A stretch of 10,570 nucleotides of DNA from CAYQUC01 sp048061315. GTDB taxonomy: Bacteria > Pseudomonadota > Gammaproteobacteria > UBA6429 > Thiohalophilaceae. The notes under the pieces were generated by a model. The model was not told the DNA's origin. It was given only the letters and a program-made list of their open reading frames with translations, and made no database searches. Both the position numbers and the translations under genes were made by a program. This document shows, in pieces, positions 1-6,732 of the stretch. Where the stretch lies: NCBI GenBank assembly GCA_048061315.1, contig JBGMRJ010000095.1, forward strand, positions 1 to 10,570. The letters are read 5' to 3'. Position 1 is the stretch's first letter; every line of letters starts with the position of its first letter.

Positions 1-1
1 A

Positions 2-2386
2 TTATTTAAAATCAATAAACATCGCTGAAGTCCATACTTTGGCATCGTCCATTTGTCGTCCTGCTATGTAAACCGGGCGGAAACCATGAGGGCCATTGTT
101 GGCTTCGATTTCTATTGAACCACTCACATCACGTGGTGCCGGTGTTTCACTTAAACGCTCTACCGCCAGGAATAATTCTGTGCCTCCGAGCTCTTTACGC
201 AGGCTGCCGCCTTCTAATAGTTCTTTTCCGGTGACTTCCCAACTGAAAGAAGGACAGTGTACAAATGGGTTACCATCGAGTGGGTTACCGACTTTAACAT
301 AACCATCAATGGTGCCTTCGATTTTGAAGGTGCAATGTTCCAGGTTACTCAGGTCAATTTCGATACCATCAGCATCGCCGTAAGTATCTGAATGGAAACC
401 AATTTTTGTTGGTCCGGCACGCCAGCAATTTTCTTCGATGTGTTCAAAACCAAAGCCGGAGAATTCATTAATCACACCATTGGTAATAGTCACGGTGCCG
501 TTCCAGTTGGCCCAGCGGTAACGATCGCGAATTCGTGCGCCACCCCAACGGATGCGGACATGGCGATCGGAATAGCCTAGCTCTTCCTGCAAATTACGTT
601 TCCAGAAACACCCGGTATGATCAAATGCGGCTATTTCATCCCAGCCTTTATCGCCTAAAAATCGGTAGTTTAAGGTCGCTGAACCCGTATGGCTAAACTC
701 ATCACCCTGGATATAGTCACCACAAGTGGTGAGACCCACTAAGCGTTCACCGGTTGTGGCATAGGTGTGACGTGCACGTAAGGCTTTTCCGATAGTGTCT
801 CGTGTTAGCTCTGAAGCAACAATGCCGGTTACACCGCCTTTGGTACCAAACACAGCCGTGCCCGGCACACCACCACCACAGCGGCCGCGATGTTCATCAC
901 CATTGGCAGAAGCGCCTAATTTATAACCTTTACGCATGGTGTCTTCGTATAACCACGGGAAATGTCCCCAGGCAGATTCAATTTCAATTAATCGTTCCAG
1001 AACCGGATGATGCCAATCGAGATTACAGCGGCGACCACCAACATGCGGCATTAATAGATGGCCTTCCGGATCATGAATGTAGGTTGCATAGAGTTCTTCT
1101 AATGGCCAGGCACCGGGCATGATGGTATCGCCCTCCATGTCTTCATTCCATTCGAACGAACGTGAAATATTACCATCGGCATCAAACGGGAATTCAGGTT
1201 GCTTGCCGTGCAGGAATATTACATTGTGATCACCACCGGCACAGGAATTACCACACCACTCGGTTCCGGGATAACACACAAATTCATTATCAACACTGAG
1301 TTCATGACAAAAATCAACGGCAGTTTCCCAACGTTGTTTTGTTATTTGAAAATCATTGGCGGTGTAACCCAACACATCCAGTCCGGCAACATCACGGCCA
1401 TAGGTTAAATTATAGGTTGTGTTGTTGGTGCCGACAGTATCATCGGAGTGCACGTGAAGATCACCGAAATAACTGCGCGGGAAATTCAGCTTGCTATCGA
1501 ATGTAACATAGAAAATTTGTTCTGGAACTTCGGGTCGATCGGGTATTGATGCGTGTATTGCAATTTCACCATCAATATTATTTGGCAAGTCTTCAATTTT
1601 AGCAACTGACCAGCCTTTTTTATTTAATTTAATTTTACCCTTGTAGACTTCTTTGCCATCACAGATACCGCGTAGCGCAACATCAAGCCCGGTGTCCCAG
1701 CAGGTGTTACCCCATTCGTCTTCTGCCCGTACACGAAGAATAACGTTTTCACCTTTTTTCGCTAAACGTGAGCCGGTAATTTCAAGATGTGCTGGTTCTC
1801 CAGCGACAATGTCAATAATAATATCTTCAGGTACATCGGCACAACGGGATGTTCCCAATGGATCAACATAACACCGGAATCGAAAACCTTCTTCTACGAA
1901 AGTTTGAATACGGGTACCCGGTCCACCACCACGGCGATCGCCTAAGCGAATAATAATATGATCACCCGGTTTTAAAAATCCATCAACGGTATCAACAATA
2001 ATTGCTTTTTGAAATGGACGTTCGTGGCCTTTTTGATCAAACCGGACTTTTAAGGATTGCACAGTTGCCGGGCTTTGCCCTGGTGCTAATGGCCCTGCCT
2101 GATATTCAGCTGATACGTAATTTGCAGCTGCAGGATCACTGGTTTGAAATAATGCCCAATCAGAATAAAATTTGAATGTTGCTTTCATCCAGGCACCATC
2201 GGCCATGCCGGATGAACCTAGTTCATAATCTAAAATAATTTCCTGCCACGAACCGGCGACAAGTTCTTCAACATTACAACTGACTGCTCCCAAAAACGTC
2301 ATGTCTTTGGTTTTGCCATAGAGTCCTATTGGTGCAATATAGTCACCTAATTTTTGTTTTAGTTCTTTATCGGACATTTTTTTCAT
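2..2386 (-). CDS. DUF3604-family PHP-like metallohydrolase, cytoplasmic
   Basis: A 794-residue protein, complete: TAA stop at 2-4, and an ATG with AGGAG 8 nt upstream (2395-2399). No signal peptide or membrane segment is visible, so it should be cytoplasmic. The N-terminal ~300 residues look beta-rich. A PHP-like metal-binding core follows: GDLHVHSD at 308-315 (His311, His313), PGTEW at 373-377 (Glu376), GGDHN with His387, PHVGG with His448, EIESAWG with Glu470, and NGDEHRG at 495-501 (Asp497, His499). RHTYATTG at 539-546 is typical of DUF3604 proteins. The C-terminal ~240 residues are again beta-rich. The family is predicted to hydrolyse ester or related bonds using metal ions, but its substrates are largely unknown. 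The gene lies 95 bp behind an ABC permease on the same strand, so it probably acts on the imported compound (inference). Its coding sequence looks richer in G+C than its neighbours. Family call firm; reaction unknown. Confidence 0.85.
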   Translation of the reverse strand: MKKMSDKELKQKLGDYIAPIGLYGKTKDMTFLGAVSCNVEELVAGSWQEIILDYELGSSGMADGAWMKATFKFYSDWALFQTSDPAAANYVSAEYQAGPLAPGQSPATVQSLKVRFDQKGHERPFQKAIIVDTVDGFLKPGDHIIIRLGDRRGGGPGTRIQTFVEEGFRFRCYVDPLGTSRCADVPEDIIIDIVAGEPAHLEITGSRLAKKGENVILRVRAEDEWGNTCWDTGLDVALRGICDGKEVYKGKIKLNKKGWSVAKIEDLPNNIDGEIAIHASIPDRPEVPEQIFYVTFDSKLNFPRSYFGDLHVHSDDTVGTNNTTYNLTYGRDVAGLDVLGYTANDFQITKQRWETAVDFCHELSVDNEFVCYPGTEWCGNSCAGGDHNVIFLHGKQPEFPFDADGNISRSFEWNEDMEGDTIMPGAWPLEELYATYIHDPEGHLLMPHVGGRRCNLDWHHPVLERLIEIESAWGHFPWLYEDTMRKGYKLGASANGDEHRGRCGGGVPGTAVFGTKGGVTGIVASELTRDTIGKALRARHTYATTGERLVGLTTCGDYIQGDEFSHTGSATLNYRFLGDKGWDEIAAFDHTGCFWKRNLQEELGYSDRHVRIRWGGARIRDRYRWANWNGTVTITNGVINEFSGFGFEHIEENCWRAGPTKIGFHSDTYGDADGIEIDLSNLEHCTFKIEGTIDGYVKVGNPLDGNPFVHCPSFSWEVTGKELLEGGSLRKELGGTELFLAVERLSETPAPRDVSGSIEIEANNGPHGFRPVYIAGRQMDDAKVWTSAMFIDFK

Positions 2387-2404
2387 TCTTATAACTCCTG
2401 CGCA

Positions 2405-2428
2405 ATATGCTCCATTGCTGGAGCATAT
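2405..2428 (-). other. Intercistronic hairpin before the DUF3604 gene
   Basis: Perfect inverted repeat with 10-bp arms (ATATGCTCCA / TGGAGCATAT) and a 4-nt loop. It ends 5 nt before the AGGAG of the downstream gene. There is no T-run after it on the coding strand, so it is not a convincing intrinsic terminator. It more likely protects the upstream mRNA from 3' decay, or reduces ribosome access to the hydrolase gene. The structure is seen directly; the role is inferred. Confidence 0.6.
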
Positions 2429-2481
2429 CTAAATATTTATTTAATTTAAATTTATTTAAAACTGATAATTGTGTCTAGAGA

Positions 2482-3288
2482 TTAAACCAATCGCCATACT
2501 TCATAGCGTTTTTCTAGCTGACGGAAGAAAGCACGTTCAAATATATACGAAACACCACCAATTAAAACAATGCCTAATAATACCTGACGAGAGTTTCCAA
2601 TTTCTCCCCCCATAGACACCATCCAGCCAAGCCCCTGTGTTGCACCAATCATTTCTGCAGCAACCAGTGCTCGCCATGCCTGACTAAAGCCGATACGCAA
2701 TGCTGCGGTGATAAAGGGCAAACTGGCAGGTAAGTAAATATAAATAAACAATTGCCAACTTTTCGCGCCAAGCACTCGCGCAGCTCGCACTTCTGCACCT
2801 TTGATTTGTAATACGCCTTCCATAATCGTTAGAATCATCGGGTTTACCGCTGAAATAAAGATAACCACGATTATAGTGGTATAACCGATACCAAAAATAA
2901 TTAACATTAATGGTGCCCAGGCAATCGGTGGGATGGCCATGAACAAACCATTTAAGGGTACGATGTATTCTCTAAAGCCTTTATAAAAGCCTGCTGCAAA
3001 GCCAGCAATAATGGAAACGATGATTGCGGCACCAAAGCCACCGACTTCTTCGAGAAAACTGGCCCACAAATGTGGCATCAATGAGCCATCTGCAATCCAG
3101 TCATAACCTTCTTCTGCAACTTCCCACACTTGAGGTAACACATAGGATGGAAATTGTGTCGCAACTAACATCCAGACAACCAATAGTGATGGTATCGATA
3201 ACCATGACCATGAAAACTGGGGCATTCTTAAACCACGCGGTTCTGGAGTATTTTCCCCAGTAACCGCATTTTTTCCAACTACACTCAC
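2482..3288 (-). CDS. ABC transporter permease, SsuC/TauC type
   Basis: A 268-residue integral inner-membrane subunit of a binding-protein-dependent importer. Hydrophobic segments lie near residues 28-46, 83-102, 118-134, 137-157, 189-209 and 236-254, fitting the usual six-helix fold. The cytoplasmic EAA loop, which contacts the ATPase, is clear at about 165-190 (EVRAARVLGAKSW...YIYLPASLP). Length is normal for the SsuC/TauC/NrtB group. The start is GTG at 3286-3288, with AGGAG 6 nt upstream; the overlapping ATG at 3288-3290 runs straight into TGA and cannot be the start. It sits between the binding protein upstream and the DUF3604 hydrolase downstream, all on one strand. The family is typical for sulfonates, taurine, nitrate, aromatic acids or thiamine precursors, and sequence alone does not choose between these. 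Confidence 0.9.
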   Translation of the reverse strand: MSVVGKNAVTGENTPEPRGLRMPQFSWSWLSIPSLLVVWMLVATQFPSYVLPQVWEVAEEGYDWIADGSLMPHLWASFLEEVGGFGAAIIVSIIAGFAAGFYKGFREYIVPLNGLFMAIPPIAWAPLMLIIFGIGYTTIIVVIFISAVNPMILTIMEGVLQIKGAEVRAARVLGAKSWQLFIYIYLPASLPFITAALRIGFSQAWRALVAAEMIGATQGLGWMVSMGGEIGNSRQVLLGIVLIGGVSYIFERAFFRQLEKRYEVWRLV

Positions 3289-3294
3289 ATTAGA

Positions 3295-3299
3295 CTCCT
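3295..3299 (-). promoter_or_regulatory. Ribosome binding site deciding the GTG start of the permease
   Basis: AGGAG on the minus strand, 6 nt before GTG (3288-3286). The ATG that overlaps this GTG is followed at once by TGA, making a start-stop pair in another frame. GTG is therefore the only usable start here, and the ATG-TGA may compete for ribosomes and lower permease translation (inference). Confidence 0.7.
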
Positions 3300-3310
3300 G
3301 GTAAATAGTA

Positions 3311-3342
3311 AACTCTGAAATGCAATATTACATTCCAGAGTT
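3311..3342 (-). other. Intercistronic hairpin between binding protein and permease
   Basis: A 32-bp near-palindrome with outer arms AACTCTG / CAGAGTT. The two internal mismatches on the plus strand become G-U pairs in the minus-strand RNA, so the coding-strand transcript can pair almost throughout while the plus-strand version has A-C mismatches. It lies 11 nt after the binding-protein stop and 11 nt before the permease AGGAG, and no T-run follows on the minus strand. Such hairpins commonly stabilise the binding-protein mRNA so that it outnumbers permease mRNA. That role is inferred. Confidence 0.65.
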
Positions 3343-3353
3343 AATTTTCATTT

Positions 3354-4361
3354 TTACTTTAACGCTTCATTCATATAAGACGTATCAATAATATCAGTTG
3401 CTTTTAATTTCTTTTTGATGTATTTCAAATCATACGAATAATCCATTAGGCGCTGCACAAAAGCTGAATCTTTATCCGTTAATTCATAAGCCCAACCCAG
3501 TCGTTTACGTGCATTGGCTACGATATCAACACCGGTGTATTTTTTACCGGTTTTCTCATTCGTGACGTCTTGTAATTTAAATGCCTTGGCAATTAAGTCA
3601 TTACCAGCGGTTGGACTGGAGTTAAGAAAATCAACGGCTTTTTTATGAGCTTTTAGAACTTTAATAATACCGGATTTTTTCTTTTCCATCGCTTCTGGCA
3701 TCGCCATGATGATATACCAGGGATATTGTGGCACTGCTTTATTCATATCGAATATCACTTCGGTATTACCGCGTAATTCAAACTGACTGGTGAAGGGTTC
3801 CCACATGAATGCACCATCAACAACTTTTTGCTCTAATGATGGCCCCATATTACCGGATTTCATTGGCACAACATGAATATCTTTGCCAGGTACCAGTTTT
3901 GCATGTTCACCAAGAACATAACCGCGTAATAAAACATCCATGCCGCTGCCTTTTCTAACGCCAGCTAACTTTTTGCCTTTTAAATCTGCAACAGTTTTAA
4001 TGCCTTCGCCTTTTCGAACCATCACCGCGGCTTGACCGTAATTTACTTTTGCTAAAATTCTGCTGTTTAATCCTCGAGAAAACCAATGGTAAACGGGTGG
4101 CGCACCAATGTAAGCCATATCCAGTTCCCCGGCTGCCAGGGCTTGATGAACTAATGGACCACTACTGAATGTGAGCGCTTCAACCTCAACGCCCATTTCT
4201 TTAAAATACCCTTTTTGTTCTGCTATTAATATTGGTGCATTTGCCATGGCAAAAACCCAACCAATTTTAATTTTATCTTTATCTTTTGCTGCATGAGCAA
4301 TTGATAAGGGTGTCACTAAAATACAAATAAGTGATAAACTTGCGACTAATTTTTTAAACAT
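3354..4361 (-). CDS. ABC transporter periplasmic substrate-binding protein, SsuA/TauA (NMT1-like) family
   Basis: A 335-residue exported protein. A Sec signal peptide covers residues 1-24 (KK, hydrophobic core, AHA before the likely cut), with no lipobox Cys, so the mature protein should be soluble in the periplasm. The start of the mature domain is typical of the family: GWVFAMANAPILIAEQKGYF, then a glycine-rich stretch GPLVHQALAAGELDMAYIGAPP, and later VADLKGKKLAGVRKGSG, where these proteins usually bind their ligand between the two lobes. WEPFT near residue 198 is also common in the family. The ATG has AGGAG 8 nt upstream (4370-4374). It lies 62 bp after the ATPase gene and before the permease, completing an importer. 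The ligand cannot be predicted reliably; sulfonates, taurine, aromatic acids and pyrimidine-like compounds are all possible. Confidence 0.88.
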   Translation of the reverse strand: MFKKLVASLSLICILVTPLSIAHAAKDKDKIKIGWVFAMANAPILIAEQKGYFKEMGVEVEALTFSSGPLVHQALAAGELDMAYIGAPPVYHWFSRGLNSRILAKVNYGQAAVMVRKGEGIKTVADLKGKKLAGVRKGSGMDVLLRGYVLGEHAKLVPGKDIHVVPMKSGNMGPSLEQKVVDGAFMWEPFTSQFELRGNTEVIFDMNKAVPQYPWYIIMAMPEAMEKKKSGIIKVLKAHKKAVDFLNSSPTAGNDLIAKAFKLQDVTNEKTGKKYTGVDIVANARKRLGWAYELTDKDSAFVQRLMDYSYDLKYIKKKLKATDIIDTSYMNEALK

Positions 4362-4423
4362 TCGACCAACTCCTTTACTTATTTTATAATAATTAATTTA
4401 ATAGTTTTGTTATTACTAATATC

Positions 4424-5263
4424 CTAACTTCCACCTGTTTGTAAATCAATTTCAACCATTTCTGCTTCATCACGAGGGTTTTCTTTTGTGACAGCTGAAA
4501 TATCTGAAATAAGTTCTTTTTTATACTGCCAAAATATTTCTGTGGTTCTCGTGACTGGACCACTACGCGGACGCGGTAATTCATTTATTAACTCACGATG
4601 GATTCCTTTTGGAGGCCGACCTAATACCACAACACGGTCAGATAAATAAATTGCTTCATCAATATCGTGAGTAATAAACACTACTGTTTGCCCTAGTTCA
4701 TCCCATAAACGCAGTAACTCATCATTCATAGTTTCACGCGTAATAGCATCAAGCGCTGCAAAAGGTTCATCCATTAATAACAAGTGTGGCTCTAAAACCA
4801 AACTACGTGCCAACGATACCCGTTGTTGCATACCACCCGATAAGCGTCCGGGTAAGAAACTATCAAAACCTTTTAAACCTACCATATCCAAATATTGTTT
4901 CGCTTTATCTCGACGCTCTGCAACAGTAAGTTTACCGGCCATTTTTAAACCAAACTCAACATTTTCAATTGCAGTTAACCATGGGAATAAATTTGAATTT
5001 TGAAAGACGTAACCCAAATGAGGATCTTCAGGATATATTCTGTCACCGCGTAATAAGATATCACCCTGCTCTGGTTGGTAAAAACCGGATAACAAATTTA
5101 ACATGGTGGTTTTGCCACAACCGGATGGTCCTAGAATAGATAGAAATTCACCGGGCTTTACCGTGAGATTGAAATCATTAAAGATGGAAAGCACACCACC
5201 ATAAGAATAGTGAAGATTTTTAATGACAAGATCATCCCCACCGACACGTTCGTTCTGAGCCAT
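4424..5263 (-). CDS. ABC transporter ATP-binding protein, SsuB/TauB/NrtD type
   Basis: A 279-residue cytoplasmic ATPase that powers the importer. All motifs are intact: Walker A GPSGCGKTT at 45-53, Q-loop VFQNSNLFPWLT with Gln88, signature LSGGMQQR at 141-148, Walker B LLLMDEP at 161-167 with catalytic Glu166, D-loop AALD at 169-172, and the switch His199 in ITHD. The NLFPWLT wording after the Q-loop is typical of the sulfonate/taurine/nitrate group. About 40 residues beyond the core form an acidic C-terminal tail. The ATG at 5261-5263 has a weaker AAGGAA ribosome site about 5 nt upstream. It is the first gene of the four-gene minus-strand cluster and faces the 590-bp control region, so it probably leads the operon. 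Confidence 0.92.
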   Translation of the reverse strand: MAQNERVGGDDLVIKNLHYSYGGVLSIFNDFNLTVKPGEFLSILGPSGCGKTTMLNLLSGFYQPEQGDILLRGDRIYPEDPHLGYVFQNSNLFPWLTAIENVEFGLKMAGKLTVAERRDKAKQYLDMVGLKGFDSFLPGRLSGGMQQRVSLARSLVLEPHLLLMDEPFAALDAITRETMNDELLRLWDELGQTVVFITHDIDEAIYLSDRVVVLGRPPKGIHRELINELPRPRSGPVTRTTEIFWQYKKELISDISAVTKENPRDEAEMVEIDLQTGGS

Positions 5264-5302
5264 AATTATTCCTTCTAGTACTTGTTGTTCGATAATTGTT
5301 AT

Positions 5303-5334
5303 TAAACATTACTTAACAGTACAACTAATGTTTA
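5303..5334 (-). repeat. Inverted repeat in the ABC-operon leader
   Basis: Exact 9-bp arms TAAACATTA / TAATGTTTA separated by 14 nt. If the promoter at 5358-5387 is right, this lies in the 5' leader of the ATPase mRNA, about 30-60 nt before its ATG. It could be an operator or a weak leader hairpin. The AT-rich background makes a chance match possible. Confidence 0.35.
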
Positions 5335-5357
5335 GGTTATTATTTTTATAGTCCCTG

Positions 5358-5387
5358 ATACTAAACACCAAGTATGGTTCGTGTAAA
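5358..5387 (-). promoter_or_regulatory. Candidate sigma-70 promoter of the ABC operon
   Basis: On the minus strand, TTTACA (5387-5382) and TAGTAT (5363-5358) are 18 bp apart, giving a likely start near 5351 and a leader of about 88 nt before the ATPase ATG. The -35 matches five of six consensus bases and the -10 four of six. Short inverted arms ATACT / AGTAT (5358-5362 and 5371-5375) lie in and next to the spacer. A second possible -10, TATAAA, lies just downstream but lacks a good -35. Prediction only. Confidence 0.4.
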
Positions 5388-5432
5388 GCATTGAAACCAT
5401 TTATTTTTGTGATGTATCTACTCGCATTATTT

Positions 5433-5449
5433 ATATTGTTAAACAATAT
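5433..5449. promoter_or_regulatory. Perfect 17-bp palindrome, candidate operator
   Basis: ATATTGTTAAACAATAT: exact 8-bp arms around a single central base. It lies about 45 bp upstream of the candidate -35 of the ABC operon, where an activator might bind. AACAAT-like half sites recur nearby (ATTGTT at 5295-5300, AACAAT near 5466). It does not match an FNR, CRP or Fur site that I recognise. The regulator is unknown. Confidence 0.4.
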
Positions 5450-5689
5450 TTAATAGTATAAATAACAATGTATTAGAATTTATCACAAAAGGATTTTATT
5501 ACTTTGTTAGAATATAATAATTTAATTACTTCTTATTTATTAAAAACAATTAAAAACGAATAACACACCTAAACGATTTTAAATTTAGTTTAAAAATACG
5601 GCATAATAACTTTGAACCACAATAGTCCTAATGTGTTTCAAACTACTTAACAAAATATTTAATTTCGCCTGATCGTGAATTGAATACAC

Positions 5690-5715
5690 ACATTTAATAA
5701 TGTAATTTTAAATGT
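5690..5715. repeat. Inverted repeat upstream of the FNR box
   Basis: Exact arms ACATTTAA / TTAAATGT with a 10-bp spacer. Its centre lies 50 bp, or about five helical turns, upstream of the FNR-box centre. It would sit near -91 relative to the predicted CBS transcription start, a place where a second regulator can act. It is AT-rich, so chance occurrence is possible. Confidence 0.3.
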
Positions 5716-5745
5716 CTTAAACAAATTCAAGATAAGCTGTTGTAA

Positions 5746-5759
5746 TTGATTAAGATCAA
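5746..5759 (+). promoter_or_regulatory. Perfect FNR/ANR-type binding site
   Basis: TTGAT-TAAG-ATCAA matches the consensus TTGATNNNNATCAA at every defined base. FNR/ANR/DNR proteins of gammaproteobacteria bind this site, usually activating genes when oxygen is low. Its centre at 5752.5 is 41.5 bp upstream of the start predicted from the -10 at 5782-5787, the standard class II activator position. It therefore most likely controls the CBS-domain genes at 5856-6703. The divergent ABC operon starts nearly 400 bp away, too far for direct contact. Confidence 0.75.
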
Positions 5760-5781
5760 GATCGAGCTTAATGCAATCTGC

Positions 5782-5787
5782 TACAAA
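5782..5787 (+). promoter_or_regulatory. -10 element of the FNR-type promoter
   Basis: TACAAA matches four of six bases of TATAAT and sits where a class II FNR promoter needs it, with the start expected near 5794. There is no good -35 hexamer upstream, as usual for activator-dependent promoters. The leader to the first CBS gene would be about 62 nt. Confidence 0.5.
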
Positions 5788-5855
5788 TATAAGGAAGAGA
5801 TACATTAATTTTAATTTACTACCCCGCTACTCCAATTATTTAAAGGAGAATAGTT

Positions 5856-6272
5856 ATGAAAATTCAAGATATTATGAGCACCAATATAGAAATGCTCAAA
5901 CCAACCCAATCTGTAAGAGTGGCTGCCAGAAAAATGAGCCAACTCGGAATAGGTGTGCTACCCGTTGTCACCGAACAAGGCTCGTTAGTTGGTCTAATAA
6001 CCGATAGAGATATCAGTTGTTACATTGTGGCAATGGGACGCGATCCTAATTCAACCGAAGTACAAAAATGTATGACCACAAATCTCATTACTTGTTATGA
6101 CGATCAGGCTATTAGCGAAGCAGCGCAATTGATGGAAGTTAATAATGTGCAACGACTGATGGTTCTTGATCGCAATGATATATTAATCGGTATTGTCTCT
6201 GTTGATGATATTGCTTTCTTCTCACGCGATCTTGCTGGAACGGTTCTTCAATCAGCCAAGGCAACACATTAA
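5856..6272 (+). CDS. Stand-alone CBS-domain pair protein (first of two)
   Basis: A 138-residue soluble protein made almost entirely of two CBS domains, a Bateman module. CBS1 covers roughly residues 1-60 (start KIQDIMSTNIEML; end GSLVGLITDRDI), and CBS2 roughly 68-128 (start VQKCMTTNLITC; end ILIGIVSVDDIA). The LVGLITDRDI and IGIVSVDDI endings are the usual CBS signature, where adenine nucleotides are often bound. No catalytic domain is attached, so it should act as an energy or redox sensor or as a regulator of another protein (family knowledge; partner unknown). AAAGGAG lies 7 nt before the ATG. A perfect FNR box and a suitably spaced -10 upstream point to induction at low oxygen. It is followed after 17 nt by a paralogue, probably in one operon. 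Confidence 0.85.
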   Translation: MKIQDIMSTNIEMLKPTQSVRVAARKMSQLGIGVLPVVTEQGSLVGLITDRDISCYIVAMGRDPNSTEVQKCMTTNLITCYDDQAISEAAQLMEVNNVQRLMVLDRNDILIGIVSVDDIAFFSRDLAGTVLQSAKATH

Positions 6273-6289
6273 TAAACTGGAGGTGTAAC

Positions 6290-6703
6290 ATGAGAATCAA
6301 TAAATTTATGAGTACTAATGTAGAAACCATTCCTGCCAATGCAACAACAAAGGTGGCAGCACGAAAAATGCATGACCTTCATGTCGGGATGCTTCCAGTT
6401 GTTGAGGATGATAAATTGGTTGGTATTTTAACGGATCGCGATATTACTTGCAGAGTGGTTGCAACCGGTCATGACGCTGTTATGACTCAAGTAAATGAAG
6501 TGATGAAAAAAGATATCGTTACGTGTTTTGATGATGAGGATCTTACTGAAGCCGCGAATATAATGAAATTAAATCGTATTCGACGATTAACAATTCTCAA
6601 TCATGACAATAAAATCACAGGCTTACTATCGGTGAAAGATATCGCCAAAGGCTCTCATCAACTTGCAAGCAGTGTATTGGTGGCATCTACAACCTTACAT
6701 TGA
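6290..6703 (+). CDS. Stand-alone CBS-domain pair protein (second of two)
   Basis: A 137-residue protein with two CBS domains and no other domain. CBS1 ends in KLVGILTDRDI and CBS2 in ITGLLSVKDIA. It aligns end to end with the preceding gene with one single-residue gap; I count about 59 identical residues by hand. The two thus look like an old tandem duplication. Shared landmarks are IM/FMSTN near the start, VAARKM, LPVV, TDRDI and a final His. TGGAGG lies 6 nt before the ATG and 17 nt separate it from the first gene, so the two are probably co-transcribed from the FNR-type promoter. The products may form homo- or heterodimers (inference). The gene ends 29 bp from a convergent gene. Confidence 0.85.
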   Translation: MRINKFMSTNVETIPANATTKVAARKMHDLHVGMLPVVEDDKLVGILTDRDITCRVVATGHDAVMTQVNEVMKKDIVTCFDDEDLTEAANIMKLNRIRRLTILNHDNKITGLLSVKDIAKGSHQLASSVLVASTTLH

Positions 6704-6732
6704 AATGGTTACAGCTAAACTTTGCGAGCAAA

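Larger units (their letters stand above)
5264..5855. other. Long AT-rich divergent control region
   Basis: About 590 bp without a convincing gene, separating the minus-strand ABC operon from the plus-strand CBS pair. It holds a candidate ABC-operon promoter (5358-5387), a leader inverted repeat (5303-5334), a perfect 17-bp palindrome (5433-5449), another inverted repeat (5690-5715) and an FNR-type promoter (5746-5787). Nothing clear was found between about 5450 and 5690 beyond AT-rich sequence. The length leaves room for a small RNA, but I see no defined terminator or fold to support one. Confidence 0.6.

Noticed and set aside
802..1122. Plus-strand open frame of 106 codons inside the DUF3604 gene
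   Set aside because: Antisense to a strongly supported gene, with no ribosome site and no recognisable protein features; the same applies to the shorter plus-strand frames across 96-1871.
4393..4584. Minus-strand open frame of 63 codons overlapping the end of the ATPase gene
   Set aside because: A shadow in another frame of the ATPase C-terminus and the following AT-rich gap, with no ribosome site.
2482..5263. Naming the importer ssuABC or tauABC with a sulfonate substrate
   Set aside because: The family is shared by importers for many substrates, and no sulfonate or taurine enzyme lies next to it.
5771..6007. Plus-strand open frame of 78 codons starting before the first CBS gene
   Set aside because: It overlaps the CBS gene in another frame, begins before or at the predicted transcription start and has no ribosome site.
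6704..6732. Possible bidirectional terminator between the convergent CBS and basic-protein genes
   Set aside because: Only a 4-5 bp stem (TTTGC/GCAAA with almost no loop) can be formed in the 29-bp gap; too weak to call although a T-rich stretch follows.
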